From Gammaproteobacteria bacterium (GTDB lineage: Bacteria; Pseudomonadota; Gammaproteobacteria; Eutrophobiales; Eutrophobiaceae), in contig JAURNW010000031.1 of the NCBI GenBank assembly GCA_030829985.1, positions 1 to 64,000 of the forward strand: DNA of 64,000 nucleotides. Reading direction: 5' to 3'. The stretch's first letter is position 1. Each line of letters starts with the position of its first letter. Shown here piece by piece: positions 55,540 through 64,000 of this stretch. The position numbers were made by a program, and so were the translations under genes. Below the pieces are notes generated by a model that was not told where the DNA came from, searched no databases, and worked only from the letters and a program-made list of their open reading frames with translations.

Positions 55540-56787
55540 ATGAAATTACCTGAATTAACAAAAACCACCATTATAAAGTGCACTGTTATATTCACGGTCT
55601 TTATGGTGTTCCTCTCAGCCGCTATTGGTTTAGTTGAAATTACTATCTCAAATGACTCAATAATTAATATTAGTAGCAGTCTGACTAGCCAGGAGAACAA
55701 CTACAACCTTTCTATTGATCAGCTTATTAAATCTAAAGGATTTGTTTTTCTAATGATATCCGGGCTGGTTTTGACAATCGCATTACCAATGTTAACCCCA
55801 ATAAAGGCCTTTACACTTACATTCCTGATGATAATTATGACCATAGGCACTGGTTATACGTTTCCCGATGCTGGATTAATTCCAATGGAATATTGTTTAT
55901 TAACCATATTGGTTATTTATATGATGAACATATTGGTAAGTTATTTCATTGAAATACATTCCAAACAACAGTTAATGGAAATATTTGGAAAATATGTCCC
56001 TCCACACCTGGTAAAAGAATTAAGCCAATTACCAAATGACGTATCATTAGCAGGCGAAGCAAGAACACTAACTGTGTTCTTTTGTGATCTGCAGGATTTC
56101 ACCAGCATCTCTGAACAATTAAACCCAATACAACTAAATAAATTACTCAATGAGTATTTCACGGTAATGACCGAGATACTGTTCAAACATGAAGCGACCA
56201 TCGACAAATATATTGGTGATGCAATTATGGCTTTTTGGAATGCGCCGATAAAACAGGAAAGACATGCGCAACTTGCCGTTGAAGCCGCGATGGAGATGGA
56301 CAAGGCGATTAAAGAACTAGCCAGGAAATTTATTAGCCATGGCTGGCCTGGCCCCTCAATGGGAACAGGCGTTAACACGGGGCGCGCAAACGTCGGCAAT
56401 ATGGGATCAAAATACCGTATGACCTATACGGCAATTGGTGACGCAGTAAATCTGGCCTCGCGTATAGAGTCACTGACAAGAACCTATCGTGTCCCCATCA
56501 TAATTAGCGAACATACCTATAAAGAATTAAGTGGTATAACATGCAGGGAGCTTGATCAGGTACGCGTCAAAGGGAAACATCAACTGACACGCATATACCA
56601 GCCTCTTTGTTACGATGCCGAAATTACAACCGCATTAAAAGAAAAACTTATTATTCATGCGGAAGCAATGGAACTTTATTATTCCGGAAAGGAACAGAAC
56701 GCATGTCGTTTGTTTAAAGAATTATACGAAAAGGATAAAAGCGATAAATTCTACAAAGCCATATTGAAAAAAATAATGGCCGTATAA
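55540..56787 (+). CDS. Membrane class III adenylate/guanylate cyclase
   Basis: 415 residues. Four membrane segments (about 10-32, 68-84, 90-104, 117-137) are followed by a linker with FGKYVPPHLVKELSQ and the cyclase domain (about 172-370): metal Asp183 in FFCDLQDFTSI, Asp227 in IDKYIGDAIMAFWNAP, MGTGVNTGRANVGNMGS and AIGDAVNLASRIESL. Substrate-binding Lys223 suggests adenylate cyclase, but this is not decisive. There is no CHASE2 or HAMP domain, so the sensor is the membrane part. A short helical tail follows. It is encoded on its own between two minus-strand genes of the pseudopilin/ABC cluster. Confidence 0.88.
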   Translation: MKLPELTKTTIIKCTVIFTVFMVFLSAAIGLVEITISNDSIINISSSLTSQENNYNLSIDQLIKSKGFVFLMISGLVLTIALPMLTPIKAFTLTFLMIIMTIGTGYTFPDAGLIPMEYCLLTILVIYMMNILVSYFIEIHSKQQLMEIFGKYVPPHLVKELSQLPNDVSLAGEARTLTVFFCDLQDFTSISEQLNPIQLNKLLNEYFTVMTEILFKHEATIDKYIGDAIMAFWNAPIKQERHAQLAVEAAMEMDKAIKELARKFISHGWPGPSMGTGVNTGRANVGNMGSKYRMTYTAIGDAVNLASRIESLTRTYRVPIIISEHTYKELSGITCRELDQVRVKGKHQLTRIYQPLCYDAEITTALKEKLIIHAEAMELYYSGKEQNACRLFKELYEKDKSDKFYKAILKKIMAV

Positions 56788-56846
56788 ATTAATGATGTCT
56801 GGCAGATCTTTAGTCAGATACTCCCATCCCTGGCATTCATTACTTA

Positions 56847-57566
56847 TTATTTTTGGCGTTCTTCGATTTCATTTAGTCTTTGCAGCAGAAAAGCCCTTTG
56901 CCCTTTATCTTTTAATTCACCGCTATCAAGTAATCCACCAATTAGAACCTTTGCGCTCTCTAATTCACCCATGTCTTCTAAAACAAATATCTCCATCTGC
57001 CTGGCCCAATATGGCACATTTTCACCGGCCGCGTACTGGCGTAAAAGTCTTGCGCATTGCAGCGCAAGTTGCTGGTCTTTAATTCGATGCTTGGCAATAT
57101 AAACTGCATGCGCCATAAACTGCCATCGCTCGTTTGGTTTTTCCATGAATTTTTCACTGACATAACGAATCATTTTTCTTTGTTTATTTTCATCCGAAAC
57201 TTCAGCATAAAATCTGATAGCCGCTAATAATGGGTATTGAATTTTATTATCAAGCGCCAGAATCAAATCCAGCCATTGGCTGACCCGGTCGTAATCAAGT
57301 TCCTTCAGTGGAATGCTAAGTCCAGGCTGATTATCAAATGCCTGTAACCACAACATCACCCATTTTGCTGCGCTAATACTATCGTCAAGACTAACAAGCC
57401 TGATAATTAAGTCGTTGGGAGGCGCAGATAACGCCTGGCGCCTTACCTGGAAACTCGAAAAAGACGAATGCCAAACACATTGCAGAATGAAACTTGCTAT
57501 CAATACAGACCACAACCATTTTGGGACGATGGAAATATCGCGTGTATTTTTTATGAAAAGCTTCAT
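56847..57566 (-). CDS. TPR-like membrane protein beside the ABC permease
   Basis: 239 residues. One N-terminal membrane helix (about 14-33, PKWLWSVLIASFILQCVWHS) and then a helical repeat region. AVYIAKHRIKDQQLALQCARLLRQYAAGENVPYWARQMEIFVLEDMGELESAKVL contains two TPR-like helix pairs. I do not recognise the family. It begins 13 bases after the permease stop and is likely co-transcribed, so it may be an accessory part of the exporter. Confidence 0.6.
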   Translation of the reverse strand: MKLFIKNTRDISIVPKWLWSVLIASFILQCVWHSSFSSFQVRRQALSAPPNDLIIRLVSLDDSISAAKWVMLWLQAFDNQPGLSIPLKELDYDRVSQWLDLILALDNKIQYPLLAAIRFYAEVSDENKQRKMIRYVSEKFMEKPNERWQFMAHAVYIAKHRIKDQQLALQCARLLRQYAAGENVPYWARQMEIFVLEDMGELESAKVLIGGLLDSGELKDKGQRAFLLQRLNEIEERQK

Positions 57567-57578
57567 TTCAAAATACAG

Positions 57579-58352
57579 TTATAATTCTTTGCGATATAAA
57601 TCAAACAAAGCGACAAAAGAAATAAACGTAATATAGATCAATGTTTGAGCAATAACATGGCTGATGCTTCCAATTACCTCTACATCATATATAAGCCATT
57701 CTGTTAGCGTAAACCGATACAGATCGGGAATAACATAGGCGATAGTATTTAATAATCCATTTATGAATTTATTGCCCATTGATCCAATTCCAATAATAGG
57801 CGAGCTACTGATCAACTGAATCGCTTCCATTGATCGGGACAGAATATAAAAACCAATAACAATGCTGAAAGAAATGGTTATGTTGCTAAACGAAAATAGA
57901 CAAAGAAAACTCAAGGATATAATAATCAAAAGCTCACAAAATAATGAGAAACTCCAGAAAAAAGCAAGGCTTGGCGAAACATAAAAACTTAAACAACAAA
58001 AACACAAGAAAGAAATAAGCAGAGCAACACTGGAAAAACCGGCAAATTTTCCAAAGTAATATGATGAGCGAGGAACCGGGTGAGACAGTATTAATTCGAA
58101 CCCTTTGTCATTAAACTCCCTAACCATACTTGTTATCACGAATAAACCAACGGTAAACACGGAAAATAAGCGTAGTGCTGAAGCAAGTATCGCTGCCTGC
58201 GTTGCAGAACTCTCAGTAATTGCAAGTTCACCAACAAATAATGATATAAGAAAGAAACCAAAAACACCGGCAAACATTAATAGCAAAAATTTATCCCGGA
58301 CTGCCTCCCAGATAGAGTACTTGGCGATTGTAAGTAATAGAGACTGATTCAT
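57579..58352 (-). CDS. ABC-2 type transporter permease
   Basis: 257 residues with six predicted membrane segments. The N-terminus IAKYSIWEAVRDKFLLLMFAGVFGFFLISLFVG and the later REFNDKGFELILSHPVPRSSYYFGKFAG are typical of NosY/ABC-2 permeases; the latter is the cytoplasmic coupling region. It probably pairs with the ATPase at 53617-54354. It precedes the TPR-like gene and diverges from the sensor kinase (70 bases). Confidence 0.8.
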   Translation of the reverse strand: MNQSLLLTIAKYSIWEAVRDKFLLLMFAGVFGFFLISLFVGELAITESSATQAAILASALRLFSVFTVGLFVITSMVREFNDKGFELILSHPVPRSSYYFGKFAGFSSVALLISFLCFCCLSFYVSPSLAFFWSFSLFCELLIIISLSFLCLFSFSNITISFSIVIGFYILSRSMEAIQLISSSPIIGIGSMGNKFINGLLNTIAYVIPDLYRFTLTEWLIYDVEVIGSISHVIAQTLIYITFISFVALFDLYRKEL

Positions 58353-58422
58353 GGTATAAGACTATTCTTTACTGGTTAAGTCTGAGCTAATATATCAAAA
58401 AACTGACATCGCAAGGCTATTT

Positions 58423-60096
58423 GTGTACAGATTTCTAAATAAATTATCAGAAAAAAAAGAACTGTTCGTTCTTGTAATGATGTTGGAAATGCTACATCTC
58501 TCAATTTGGGTAGATTTTGGTAGCACCATCTCGCGTTCTTTTATGCTCAGTCACCTCGGGCTTTTTTTACTATGGCAACCCGTTTGGCGTGGCAATGAAA
58601 AACTGAGCATTGATAATGCAATTCTATTTTCTGTATTTACATTCTCACTAACAGTCTGGCTAAATTCATGGTTGTTATTTTTCTGGCTGGTTTTACTCAT
58701 TGGCTTTATTAGCGGTCGTGTTACAGCTAACAGGAATGAAAGAGCACTCTATATACTGGCATCAGGCTTTCTCATTCTGGAATTATTTTTTGCCAGCGTG
58801 CCCGGTTTGATTCAAATTAATATTGAATATAACTATATATTCAACGCTATTTTACCTTTATTACCACTCCTGATATTGCTATTCCCAAGCAACTCGGAAA
58901 ATCCTCAATTGCATGTTGTGGATTTTATACACGCTATCACAACATCGTTGTTTACCAGCCTGGTCGCAATGGGCACATTATTAAATATGTTTCTTAGCGA
59001 ATCGTCATATTTTGCTGCCTTGACCCAAACCACTTTAGTCATCGGTGGGTTCATTCTCTGTATTAGCTGGTTATTAACCTCACAAACCAGATTTAGTGCG
59101 CTTAGTCAGCTATGGTCAAACTATATGTTAAATATAGGCACTCCATTCGAGGAATGGCTGTCTGACCTATCAAAAGCAAGTGAGCATGATCTTTCGCCGG
59201 ATGAATTTCTACTTGAAGCAATGCATGAGCTTATCAAGCTTTCATGGATCTCGGGAATCAGATGGAAAGTAGATACTACTGTTTACGATATTGGCGATAC
59301 TACAATCAATCAAATTGAACTGACGGAAATTGATTTTAAAATAACCCTTTATACCTATAGTCCGGCGGGTGCTTCATTAAAACTACACAGTAGTTTATTG
59401 ATTAAGTTATTACATAACTTTTATATTAACAAACAAAGAGAACAGGAATTAACCCGGCAAGCACATCTCAAAGCAATATACGAAACAGGCGCACGAATTA
59501 CTCACGACATTAAAAATCTATTACAGTCTTTACAGGCTATCACCAGCATTATCTCTCACGATACAGATCCAGCCGATGCTATCGTGTCACAGCAAGTATT
59601 AAAAAAACAATTACCGCAGTTAACGCAACGATTACAATTAGCGTTAGATAAACTACAAACGCCACAAATTCATGAATGTGAAGAAGTCTATCTAAAGGAT
59701 TGGTGGGACGATCTCCAAAAAAGAAATGTTCATAATCAAATCTTATTTCAAGCTGATCTCCATGGTGACCCAACGATACCGATTGATTTATTTGATAGCG
59801 TTGTTGACAACTTATTAGAAAATATACAGACCAAAAAATATAATGAAGGCGATCTAGTTATCACTATTAGCCTGGTGTGTAATAATGACAATCTTGTTTT
59901 AAGCGTATGTGATTCTGGCAGCATGATACCAAAACATATTTCAAAAGATTTATTAGCCAATGCCATAAATTCTGATAATGGTCTGGGCATTGGCTTATAT
60001 CAGGCCAATAAACATGCCGAGATGTTTGGATACACTTTAAGACTGGTCAACAATCAGCAGGGTAGGGTTTGTTTCGAATTATCGTTGAATAATTAG
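58423..60096 (+). CDS. Orphan membrane sensor histidine kinase
   Basis: 557 residues from GTG 58423. The first 220 residues hold about eight hydrophobic segments. A GAF-like part (about 240-335) precedes the dimerisation helix with His361 in GARITHDIKNLLQSLQ. The ATPase domain has DSVVDNLLENIQTKKY (N box), LSVCDSGSMIPK and DNGLGIGLYQANKHAEMFG. The design recalls PEP-CTERM/exosortase PrsK-type kinases. No response regulator is adjacent. Its stop overlaps the convergent prepilin gene by 4 bases. Confidence 0.85.
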   Translation: MYRFLNKLSEKKELFVLVMMLEMLHLSIWVDFGSTISRSFMLSHLGLFLLWQPVWRGNEKLSIDNAILFSVFTFSLTVWLNSWLLFFWLVLLIGFISGRVTANRNERALYILASGFLILELFFASVPGLIQINIEYNYIFNAILPLLPLLILLFPSNSENPQLHVVDFIHAITTSLFTSLVAMGTLLNMFLSESSYFAALTQTTLVIGGFILCISWLLTSQTRFSALSQLWSNYMLNIGTPFEEWLSDLSKASEHDLSPDEFLLEAMHELIKLSWISGIRWKVDTTVYDIGDTTINQIELTEIDFKITLYTYSPAGASLKLHSSLLIKLLHNFYINKQREQELTRQAHLKAIYETGARITHDIKNLLQSLQAITSIISHDTDPADAIVSQQVLKKQLPQLTQRLQLALDKLQTPQIHECEEVYLKDWWDDLQKRNVHNQILFQADLHGDPTIPIDLFDSVVDNLLENIQTKKYNEGDLVITISLVCNNDNLVLSVCDSGSMIPKHISKDLLANAINSDNGLGIGLYQANKHAEMFGYTLRLVNNQQGRVCFELSLNN

Positions 60097-60839
60097 GGCA
60101 AGACTTCTGCTTTCACCATTCTGCTTTTTAACACAAAAGGTGAAAGCCAGTGAATCATATCATCGTAATAGGTTGCCGCCGTTAGATTATAGTCCATATC
60201 GACAAACCTAATATCTCCATCTGTATTTTCAAGCTCGTTGCAGGAAGTCGCTGTCTCGTTTCCTTGAGAATAAATGACTGCGGGCACATCACTCGCAATA
60301 TTTGATATTGCAGTGCCACAAGCATCACCCGTATCTTGTATGATGATACCTGCCGTTGTACAAATCGAAAAAGAAGCATTTGCGGTCGCTGGAGCACAAC
60401 CCGTTTCAACATCTATATCAGCAAAGGCTTCATCAACTTGATATCTCAATGTGTTTCCCCATGGGTCTGTACCACCCACGCCTAATGTCACCCAGGGCAA
60501 ATTGCCTTCAGCATTCGTCGTTACTCCCACTGCACAACCATCGCCTATACCTCCATTAGATTGGTCTTCAATACCATCATTAATAACATTCCCGCCAGCA
60601 CTACAGGCAGCTGCTGCTGCTCCAAGCGGACAATCCGGACAAGGTAGACGACCATTAACAATGGCAAAGCCTATCAGAGTCTCTTCAATTTCATCATATT
60701 GTTCATCGAGCGTTGATCTTCTCGATTGCTCTACGCTTGTCGCCATAGGGGTTAAAATACCGGCGAGCAATAGCCCCACAATAAACAGGACTATTGCCAA
60801 TTCAATCAAGGTAAAACCATTTTTATTAATGTTTAACAT
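60093..60839 (-). CDS. Type IV prepilin-like protein, LPCP type
   Basis: 248 residues. Leader LNINKNG before FTLIELAIVLFIVGLLLAGIL (Glu at +5), so it is a prepilin peptidase substrate. The helix is followed by EETLIGFAIVNGRLPCPDCPLG and GNLPWVTLGVGGTDPWGNTLRYQVDEAF. GRLPCPD and LPW..LGV..DPWGN are shared with a set of large gammaproteobacterial pseudopilins. Several cysteines are present (CPDCP, AAACSAG, GDGCAVG, GCAPA, SICTT, DACGTA, TSCNEL). It follows the giant prepilin by 19 bases and is probably co-transcribed. Confidence 0.88.
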   Translation of the reverse strand: MLNINKNGFTLIELAIVLFIVGLLLAGILTPMATSVEQSRRSTLDEQYDEIEETLIGFAIVNGRLPCPDCPLGAAAAACSAGGNVINDGIEDQSNGGIGDGCAVGVTTNAEGNLPWVTLGVGGTDPWGNTLRYQVDEAFADIDVETGCAPATANASFSICTTAGIIIQDTGDACGTAISNIASDVPAVIYSQGNETATSCNELENTDGDIRFVDMDYNLTAATYYDDMIHWLSPFVLKSRMVKAEVLP

Positions 60840-60858
60840 TCCAGATAGTTAATCAAGG

Positions 60859-63800
60859 TTAAGGTTCAACAACACGAACCTGATCATTAAATGTGTTCGT
60901 TGTAAATTGTTCTTGGAAATTATCATCACTTGCATCACAGTTTTCAGATTCATAATACTCGTTAATATCACCATTAGCTCGGTTCTGTGGGACAAAGACT
61001 GGGGCTAAATCAACACAATTATTATCTAGTGTTGTATTAATCTCCATACCTGCAGCTATAACCAGTGCATTATTATTGTTACTGTTTACTTTTGGAAGAC
61101 CGGTATTATTGTCCAGTCCATTTATGGTTAAGCAATTTGCCCCGGGACAAGCGCCAACAACAACTGGTGCATCAGCGGCGCTATAGGCAACATAGATCAG
61201 TTTATGCCAATCATTATTGATAAACCAGTCAGGTATAGCATCATTTATTTCGTTTAAATATAACTCTATATTACTGACACGGAGATTACCGCTACTTAAA
61301 GCTGTCGGCGTAAACGCTGCAGTTCCGACTACGGTTGTTTCATCTTCTTGATAATCTGTAATAGAGATTAGAGGAATACCCGCATTACCCGAAAAGTTTA
61401 CAGCCGTAGAAACGGTGGAACAGCCAGCACTGTAACCTAGACAAACATCTCTTACCCTTTCTTCTGTGATGGTTTTTGTTGCCTGATTACCTTTAAACTT
61501 CGCATGGAATAAATGTTCACGTGAATAGACATAATCATAATAGACTGTATAGGGAGCCCCCCACCAAAAGTCTAGTTGAGCGGGACCGTATAAAGTAGCT
61601 CCTATTCGAGTATTCGTAAGAAATGTAATTTCACCAAAAGCGCCAACATCATTTTCAACTATATCGCCTAATTCTACTCCGTCATCAACAAAGGTTGCAC
61701 TAGCATCGTCAAGGTAGGCGATGCCGCCAGCCTCAAACTTATTGTCAACCCTTGCGGTCTGTGAATTGGCAGCAGGCATTACTCGATAATACTCACCATT
61801 ATCAAAATCAGGATTGGTGCCCGATGTATAGTTATCTGCAGTTAACTGAGTTTCGCTAGCGACACTTTCGATCACGAATTGTTGCGGTTGATAAATACGA
61901 TAACTATCGCCGGGCCTAAATTCTATTGGCGTTGAACTTTCACCAATATAACTCTCGGCAACCAATGTATCGACGCCTTCTTTGTCTGCAAGAATAGCCT
62001 GAATTTTTCCAACACCCAGCTCAGCCTCTAATGTTTGATTCTGAACCAAATAACTATAACGCTCATAAATACTGAAATCCGCACTTGCGTCATACATGGT
62101 TGGTTCCGTTCCAATTTGATAATCGTCCCCGGCTTCGAATATATTGTCTGACCCGCCACTGAGTGATGTGACCGTGACTTGAGTAGCTGTCACCGAATCA
62201 ACAATACCGCTGGAACCATCCGTCGTATTAAAAACCGTATCGCCGACAGTAATGTTTACGTTTAGAAAATCATTATTGGTATCTTGTAAAGTAAGCGTGG
62301 TTGGCGCACCTGTGATCGTACCACTATTACCTGCATCTACCATACCTGAAACGACCAGTGTTTCGTCATCATAATTTTGTGCGATATCACCTCGTTTCAC
62401 CAAGTTTGTATTGAACAAAGCTGCGCTATCAGTAATAACGTCCGTGTTACTCCCGGAGGTGAGATTACCGGATATATTCACAAAGTCTTTAAGGCTGGCA
62501 AAGCAATCTACTATCTCCGGTATTATCCAAATACAAGTACCTACAGTGTCATCAAATGATTCCGAGCCACTGATTACATAATTGGTCATATAGTTTGGTA
62601 GAAGGCTTGAGTTTGTCACAACAATATCTGTTGCATTTGCCGTAAAAAACCAATCAAAATTCAGGGCTGTTTTAAAAGGCTCACCGACTTCATGCATACC
62701 CAAAACACCTTCACGTATACCGCTTGTGGAACTAAACCTTGGAAGCGAATAATTATCTCCATTGATAAACTGATTATTTGTGCCAAACAACAATGAATCG
62801 ACTGTTAGTGTAGTAGCTGTAATAGCAGTTATTCGGCCTATCGAACCGTCCGTTATATTTTGAATCAACTCTCCTGCTTGCACACCCATTGCAATAAAAT
62901 TTTTATTTGCGTCTATTAGCTGAGTAGCAGCTGTTGCTGTTGCTGATCCATAATTACTACGTATCTGATAGATATTATTCAATTGGAATAAATTATCTGC
63001 GCCACCGCTTAGTCCATTTACTTCGATAGAATTTGTTGAAATAGATTTAATAATGGCTGATGAACCATCAGAAATATTATCGACGATATCGCCAATTGCG
63101 ATGCCAATATTATTCAAGTTTCGGCTATTATCATTCAACGTATCGTTATCGCCGGTAGATGTTGCAGTACCCGACAATACCGTTGGGGTAGCGGCGGGCA
63201 TAACAACATACTCATCGTCTACATCAAAATCATTATCTGTTCCTAATGCAAGTCCTGTGATGCCGAGCACGTTTGCTGCAACAGAACTGACAGCACCTAT
63301 AGAACCGTCAGTAAGATTGTAAACAACATCACCTATAGCAACCCCGCGGGTGACAAAATTATTATCGTTTGCATTTAACACAGTCGACCCGCTTCCTGCA
63401 TCCGCAGTACCCGTTAATTTGCGCGCTACTGCCTTTGGATCGGCAAACGGCGATAACCATGGATACGCACCATGGCTTGCTTTATATGTCTCAAGCACCA
63501 GCTTGACTTCGCCCAACACCCGTTTTTCAATTACTGCCATTAATTCCTGTCGGGTGATAGAAATCACCCGATCATTAAAATCAGTAAAATCTGTGGCACT
63601 TGGATCGATTGAAATAAAATCGAGGTCTAAATCATTATTTTCAGTTTCAAGGTAGTTTGAAATTTCAGTCAGAATATTAGTATCGGCTGGATCCCTGGAT
63701 TGATTTCCAATTGGCGCGCCGGGGGCAATAATAACAGCGACAATATCATTGTTGCCATCGACGCTCAGTTGTCCTTCTGTTTCACTATTCAATGGCTCGA

Positions 63801-64000
63801 GTTTGGGACTGTTTCTAAAATTATCAGATAATGCATACCACAGCCTTGCCCCGCTTCCATCTCTTAATTCTGACATTTCCAGCGTTTCAAATGGAAAACG
63901 ACCAATTGTGGTATTTCCTCCCGACGAACATTGACCTGCATCAGTATCACCATCGTTATCTCTATCAGGACAGGGCAGATAACCTGGACCAAAATCAGAG
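60859..64000 (-). CDS. Giant prepilin-like protein with tandem repeats (N-terminus beyond window)
   Basis: At least 1046 residues; the frame is open to the window edge, so the ATG at 63876 is not the start. The visible beginning SDFGPGYLPCPDRDNDGDTDAG, then RFPFETLEMSELRDGSGARLWYALSDNFRN, matches the body of LPCP-type pseudopilins. After AYPWLSPFADPKA a run of about 70-residue repeats starts, GVAIGDVVYNLTDGSIGAV...GLALGTDNDFDVDDEY. The prepilin body resumes at GIREGVLGMHEVGEPF and is broken again by further repeats. It is paired with the 60093 prepilin. Role unknown; the repeats look like beta-structure used for binding or spacing. Confidence 0.82.
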   Translation of the reverse strand, partial: SDFGPGYLPCPDRDNDGDTDAGQCSSGGNTTIGRFPFETLEMSELRDGSGARLWYALSDNFRNSPKLEPLNSETEGQLSVDGNNDIVAVIIAPGAPIGNQSRDPADTNILTEISNYLETENNDLDLDFISIDPSATDFTDFNDRVISITRQELMAVIEKRVLGEVKLVLETYKASHGAYPWLSPFADPKAVARKLTGTADAGSGSTVLNANDNNFVTRGVAIGDVVYNLTDGSIGAVSSVAANVLGITGLALGTDNDFDVDDEYVVMPAATPTVLSGTATSTGDNDTLNDNSRNLNNIGIAIGDIVDNISDGSSAIIKSISTNSIEVNGLSGGADNLFQLNNIYQIRSNYGSATATAATQLIDANKNFIAMGVQAGELIQNITDGSIGRITAITATTLTVDSLLFGTNNQFINGDNYSLPRFSSTSGIREGVLGMHEVGEPFKTALNFDWFFTANATDIVVTNSSLLPNYMTNYVISGSESFDDTVGTCIWIIPEIVDCFASLKDFVNISGNLTSGSNTDVITDSAALFNTNLVKRGDIAQNYDDETLVVSGMVDAGNSGTITGAPTTLTLQDTNNDFLNVNITVGDTVFNTTDGSSGIVDSVTATQVTVTSLSGGSDNIFEAGDDYQIGTEPTMYDASADFSIYERYSYLVQNQTLEAELGVGKIQAILADKEGVDTLVAESYIGESSTPIEFRPGDSYRIYQPQQFVIESVASETQLTADNYTSGTNPDFDNGEYYRVMPAANSQTARVDNKFEAGGIAYLDDASATFVDDGVELGDIVENDVGAFGEITFLTNTRIGATLYGPAQLDFWWGAPYTVYYDYVYSREHLFHAKFKGNQATKTITEERVRDVCLGYSAGCSTVSTAVNFSGNAGIPLISITDYQEDETTVVGTAAFTPTALSSGNLRVSNIELYLNEINDAIPDWFINNDWHKLIYVAYSAADAPVVVGACPGANCLTINGLDNNTGLPKVNSNNNNALVIAAGMEINTTLDNNCVDLAPVFVPQNRANGDINEYYESENCDASDDNFQEQFTTNTFNDQVRVVEP
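61540..61737 (-). repeat. Degenerate repeat of the giant prepilin
   Basis: Codes for DDGVELGDIVENDVGAFGEITFLT and following residues ending WWGAPYTVYY (residues 714-779 counted from 63876). It keeps the GD-V-N and the final (A/D)xYxV positions but lacks the DGS turn. Confidence 0.55.
62113..62319 (-). repeat. Repeat of the giant prepilin
   Basis: Codes for NITVGDTVFNTTDGSSGIVD and a following unit SLSGGSDNIFEAGDDYQI. It is one of the best-kept copies. Directly before it lies a half copy (LVKRGDIAQNYDDETLVVSG). Confidence 0.75.
62740..62949 (-). repeat. Repeat of the giant prepilin (third of three in a row)
   Basis: Codes for MGVQAGELIQNITDGSIGRI and LLFGTNNQFINGDNYSLP. It is followed by resumption of the prepilin body. 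Confidence 0.75.
62959..63171 (-). repeat. Repeat of the giant prepilin (second of three in a row)
   Basis: Codes for IGIAIGDIVDNISDGSSAII and GLSGGADNLFQLNNIYQI. The spacing to the neighbouring copies is about 75 to 80 residues. Confidence 0.75.
63199..63411 (-). repeat. Repeat of the giant prepilin (first of three in a row)
   Basis: Codes for RGVAIGDVVYNLTDGSIGAV and GLALGTDNDFDVDDEYVV. It begins straight after LTGTADAG, where the homologous short prepilins continue without it. Confidence 0.75.

Noticed and set aside
62377-63655. Plus-strand ORFs opposite the giant prepilin
   Set aside because: They are mirror frames of repetitive Asn/Asp/Thr codons and show no recognisable protein features.
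60859-63876. CRISPR-like or VNTR array from regular repeats
   Set aside because: The repeats are about 210 to 240 bases, coding, in frame and divergent; they are protein repeats.

Overview
The window is chromosomal DNA of a gammaproteobacterium. The run mrcA/ponA - pilMNOPQ - aroK - aroB - (dgt) - damX - gltB - gltD, followed on the other side by priA, argS and a SPOR-domain protein, is the arrangement I know from Pseudomonas and relatives. Rsd/AlgQ, AlgZ/AlgR-like proteins, YggX, HspQ and RsmE point the same way. The DNA is moderately AT-rich, and I cannot name a genus.

Layout. 1-6.8 kb is an accessory region: the right end of an IS element that cuts off a YHS-domain gene, an Ada-like DNA repair gene, a FetB-like permease without its ATPase, a TlpA-like thioredoxin, an SDR gene, a frameshifted yceI, a macro-domain gene under a well-placed FNR box, and a VOC gene. 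6.9-22.5 kb (minus strand) holds gltBD, damX, dgt, aroBK and the type IV pilus assembly operon pilMNOPQ. 22.7-31.2 kb (plus strand) holds penicillin-binding protein 1A, a possible nucleotidyltransferase, PriA, a rhodanese, ArgS and a SPOR protein. A tRNA-Gly(CCC) gene at 31.2 kb carries about 32 extra bases in its T-arm. 31.6-36.3 kb holds a single-domain response regulator, a metallo-beta-lactamase-fold protein, thiS, thiG, trmB, a HAD nucleotidase and a frameshifted cysQ. 36.3-46 kb (minus strand) holds a DUF748 giant, tRNA-Phe, yggX, mutY, asmA and argH. 46-51.3 kb holds AlgZ/AlgR-like regulators, gshA, rsmE, hspQ, a TerB-like gene and rsd/algQ.

The last 12 kb is the least ordinary part: a membrane-anchored Ser/Thr kinase, a small periplasmic protein with an in-frame stop, an ABC-2 type ATPase and permease lying apart, three prepilin-like proteins, a membrane class III nucleotidyl cyclase, a TPR-like membrane protein and an orphan sensor kinase. 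One prepilin exceeds 1,040 residues and is interrupted by tandem repeats of about 70 residues; its N-terminus lies beyond the window. I read this as a candidate pseudopilin/ABC surface system with its own signalling genes, but nothing in the window proves that the genes act together.

Three genes (yceI, cysQ, and the small periplasmic gene at 53 kb) each have a single-base lesion with intact coding sequence beyond it. They are either recent pseudogenes or base-calling errors, so raw reads should be checked before they are interpreted.
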